This document shows, in pieces, positions 5,711 to 6,752 of a stretch of 6,752 nt of DNA; the first letter of the stretch is position 1; every line of letters begins with the position of its first letter. Source of the stretch: an uncultured Intestinimonas sp. (GTDB taxonomy: Bacteria > Bacillota_A > Clostridia > Oscillospirales > Oscillospiraceae); NCBI GenBank assembly GCA_958435885.1, contig CAUBHZ010000105.1, forward strand, positions 1-6,752, read 5' to 3'. A model generated the notes under the pieces. The model had not been told where the DNA came from. It did not search any database and saw only the letters and a list, made by a program, of their open reading frames with translations. The translations under genes and the position numbers were made by a program.

Positions 5711-6752
5711 TTAGATGACGTCCCGGGGGTCGGTGAGCTGTCCTGTGAGGGCGGAGGCGGCCACGGTGAGGGGGGAGCCCAGGTAGACCTGGCCCTGCTT
5801 GCTGCCCATGCGCCCGATGAAGTTGCGGTTGGTGGCGGAGACGCACACCTCGCCGGCGCCGATGGCGCCCGAGTGGACGCCCAGGCAGGCGCCGCAGCTG
5901 GAGGCCAGCACGGTGGCGCCGGCCTCGGAGAGGGTGGTGAGGATGCCGTCCCGGGCGCAGCGCTCCCAGATCTCCCGGGAGGCGGGGGACACCAGCAGCC
6001 GGATGCCCTTGGCGATCTTTTTGCCCCGGAGCAGGTCGGCGGCCCGGGCCAGGTCGTGGTAGCGGCCGCCGGTGCAGGAGCCCAGATAGGCCTGGTGGAT
6101 GGTCACCCCGGCCACCTCCCGGACCGGAGCCACGTTGTCCACCTCGTGGGGACAGGCGCACAGGGGCTCCAGGTCGGCGGCGTCGAAGTGCAGGTCCTGG
6201 CAGTAGACCGCGTCGGGGTCGCTCTCGCAGGGCCAGCCACCCTCCACGCCCAACTCCTCCAGATAGGCCCGGGTGACGTCGTCGTAGGGGACCAGGCCGT
6301 TCTTGGCGCCGGCCTCCACCGCCATGTTGGCCACGCACAGCCGCTCATCCATGATCATGGACCGGAAGGTGGTGCCGCAGAACTCCATGGCCTTGTAGGT
6401 GGCGCCGTTGTGGCCCACGGTGCCGATGGCCCGCAGGACCACGTCCTTGGCCATGACCCCGTCCCGGAGGGCGCCGTCAAAGCGCAGGCGGATGGTCTGG
6501 GGCACCTTGAGCCAGATCTCGCCGGTGGCCAGCACCCCCAGCATCTCGGTGGAGCCGATGCCGGTGGCGAAGGCGCCCAGGGCGCCGTAGGTACAGGTGT
6601 GGGAGTCGGTGCCCACCACCACCTCGCCGGGGGCAACCCGGCCCTTCTCCACCATCACCTGGTGGCAGGGACCGGCAAACTCATAGTAGTGCTCCACGCA
6701 GTTGGCCTGGGCCCACTCCCGGGTAAACTTGACGATCTCCGCCTGCTTGGCG
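5711..6752 (-). CDS. Hydro-lyase large subunit (LeuC/HacA/DmdA type, [4Fe-4S]), 5' end outside window
   Basis: 346 codons are visible; the frame is open through the window edge at 6752. A GTG at 6697 is internal, because the codons before it still read as family sequence (KFTREWAQANC). About 70-75 N-terminal residues are missing against the usual 420. Counting from that GTG: GTDSHTCTYGALGAFATGIG (29-48), LGSCTGGR (205-212) and SSCGACLG (266-273). C208, C268 and C271 would ligate the [4Fe-4S] cluster that binds the substrate, and the last block has the CxxC spacing of the family. The cluster motif reads GSCTGGR where LeuC and HacA usually have GSCTNSR or GSCTNGR. Residues 294-327 match the C-terminal family region (FIGRMGSKQGQVYLGSP). 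Stop TAA at 5711-5713. It is the first visible gene of the operon with the small subunit and the PrpF-family isomerase; no leuA or leuB is seen. Confidence 0.88.
   Translation of the reverse strand, partial: AKQAEIVKFTREWAQANCVEHYYEFAGPCHQVMVEKGRVAPGEVVVGTDSHTCTYGALGAFATGIGSTEMLGVLATGEIWLKVPQTIRLRFDGALRDGVMAKDVVLRAIGTVGHNGATYKAMEFCGTTFRSMIMDERLCVANMAVEAGAKNGLVPYDDVTRAYLEELGVEGGWPCESDPDAVYCQDLHFDAADLEPLCACPHEVDNVAPVREVAGVTIHQAYLGSCTGGRYHDLARAADLLRGKKIAKGIRLLVSPASREIWERCARDGILTTLSEAGATVLASSCGACLGVHSGAIGAGEVCVSATNRNFIGRMGSKQGQVYLGSPLTVAASALTGQLTDPRDVI

Noticed and set aside
5682..6338. 218-codon minus-strand frame overlapping the hydro-lyase large subunit
   Set aside because: Arg/Gly/Pro-rich shadow in another frame of a clear large-subunit gene.
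5200..6752. Calling the hydro-lyase pair leuC and leuD outright
   Set aside because: No leuA or leuB in view, a PrpF-family gene follows, and substrate-loop and active-site residues differ, so only the family-level call is supported.

Overview
The window looks like chromosomal DNA from a G+C-rich anaerobic Firmicute, most likely Oscillospiraceae (the Flavonifractor / Pseudoflavonifractor / Intestinimonas / Oscillibacter type). Three things suggest this: strong GC bias at third codon positions, AGGAGG-type ribosome binding sites, and a VTC-domain / DUF4956 / CotH-kinase gene set of the kind seen in clostridia. The genus is inference; nothing in the window fixes it.

Left region, + strand, 1-3088: a tightly packed operon whose start lies outside the window. 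It holds (i) the C-terminus of an extremely Asp-rich protein with a 15-residue tandem repeat, (ii) a VTC-domain polyphosphate polymerase-like protein whose start lies inside the preceding gene in another frame, (iii) a DUF4956 membrane protein and (iv) a membrane-anchored CotH-family protein kinase-like protein. Gene spacing is -32, +26 and +4 nt, which argues for co-transcription. Together they suggest a cell-surface phosphate or phosphoryl-transfer system: polymerase and membrane partner at the cytoplasmic side, an extracellular CotH kinase, and an acidic, possibly cation-binding, surface protein. The function is unproven.

Middle region, 3089-4023: 935 bp between two convergent operons, with no convincing protein gene. 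It holds a large hairpin (3195-3242), the 3' part of a tRNA-Thr(GGT) gene from anticodon loop to CCA (3383-3427) with its 5' half missing, a clean intrinsic terminator directly behind it (3430-3467), and two more hairpin terminators (about 3762-3822 and 3917-3957). The half-tRNA has the form of an integration attachment site, or the scar of an integration or deletion.

Right region, - strand, 6752-4024: an operon, cut at its 5' end by the window edge. It encodes an aconitase-superfamily hydro-lyase large subunit (LeuC/HacA/DmdA type), its small subunit (LeuD/DmdB type) and a PrpF-family isomerase (PrpF/methylitaconate isomerase type). Spacing is 16 and 15 nt and each downstream gene has a strong Shine-Dalgarno site. 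The split hydro-lyase next to a PrpF-family isomerase, and the altered substrate-loop and active-site motifs of the small subunit, argue against ordinary leucine biosynthesis. They favour a branched C5-C6 dicarboxylate pathway, for example the methylitaconate isomerase / dimethylmaleate hydratase steps of nicotinate fermentation.
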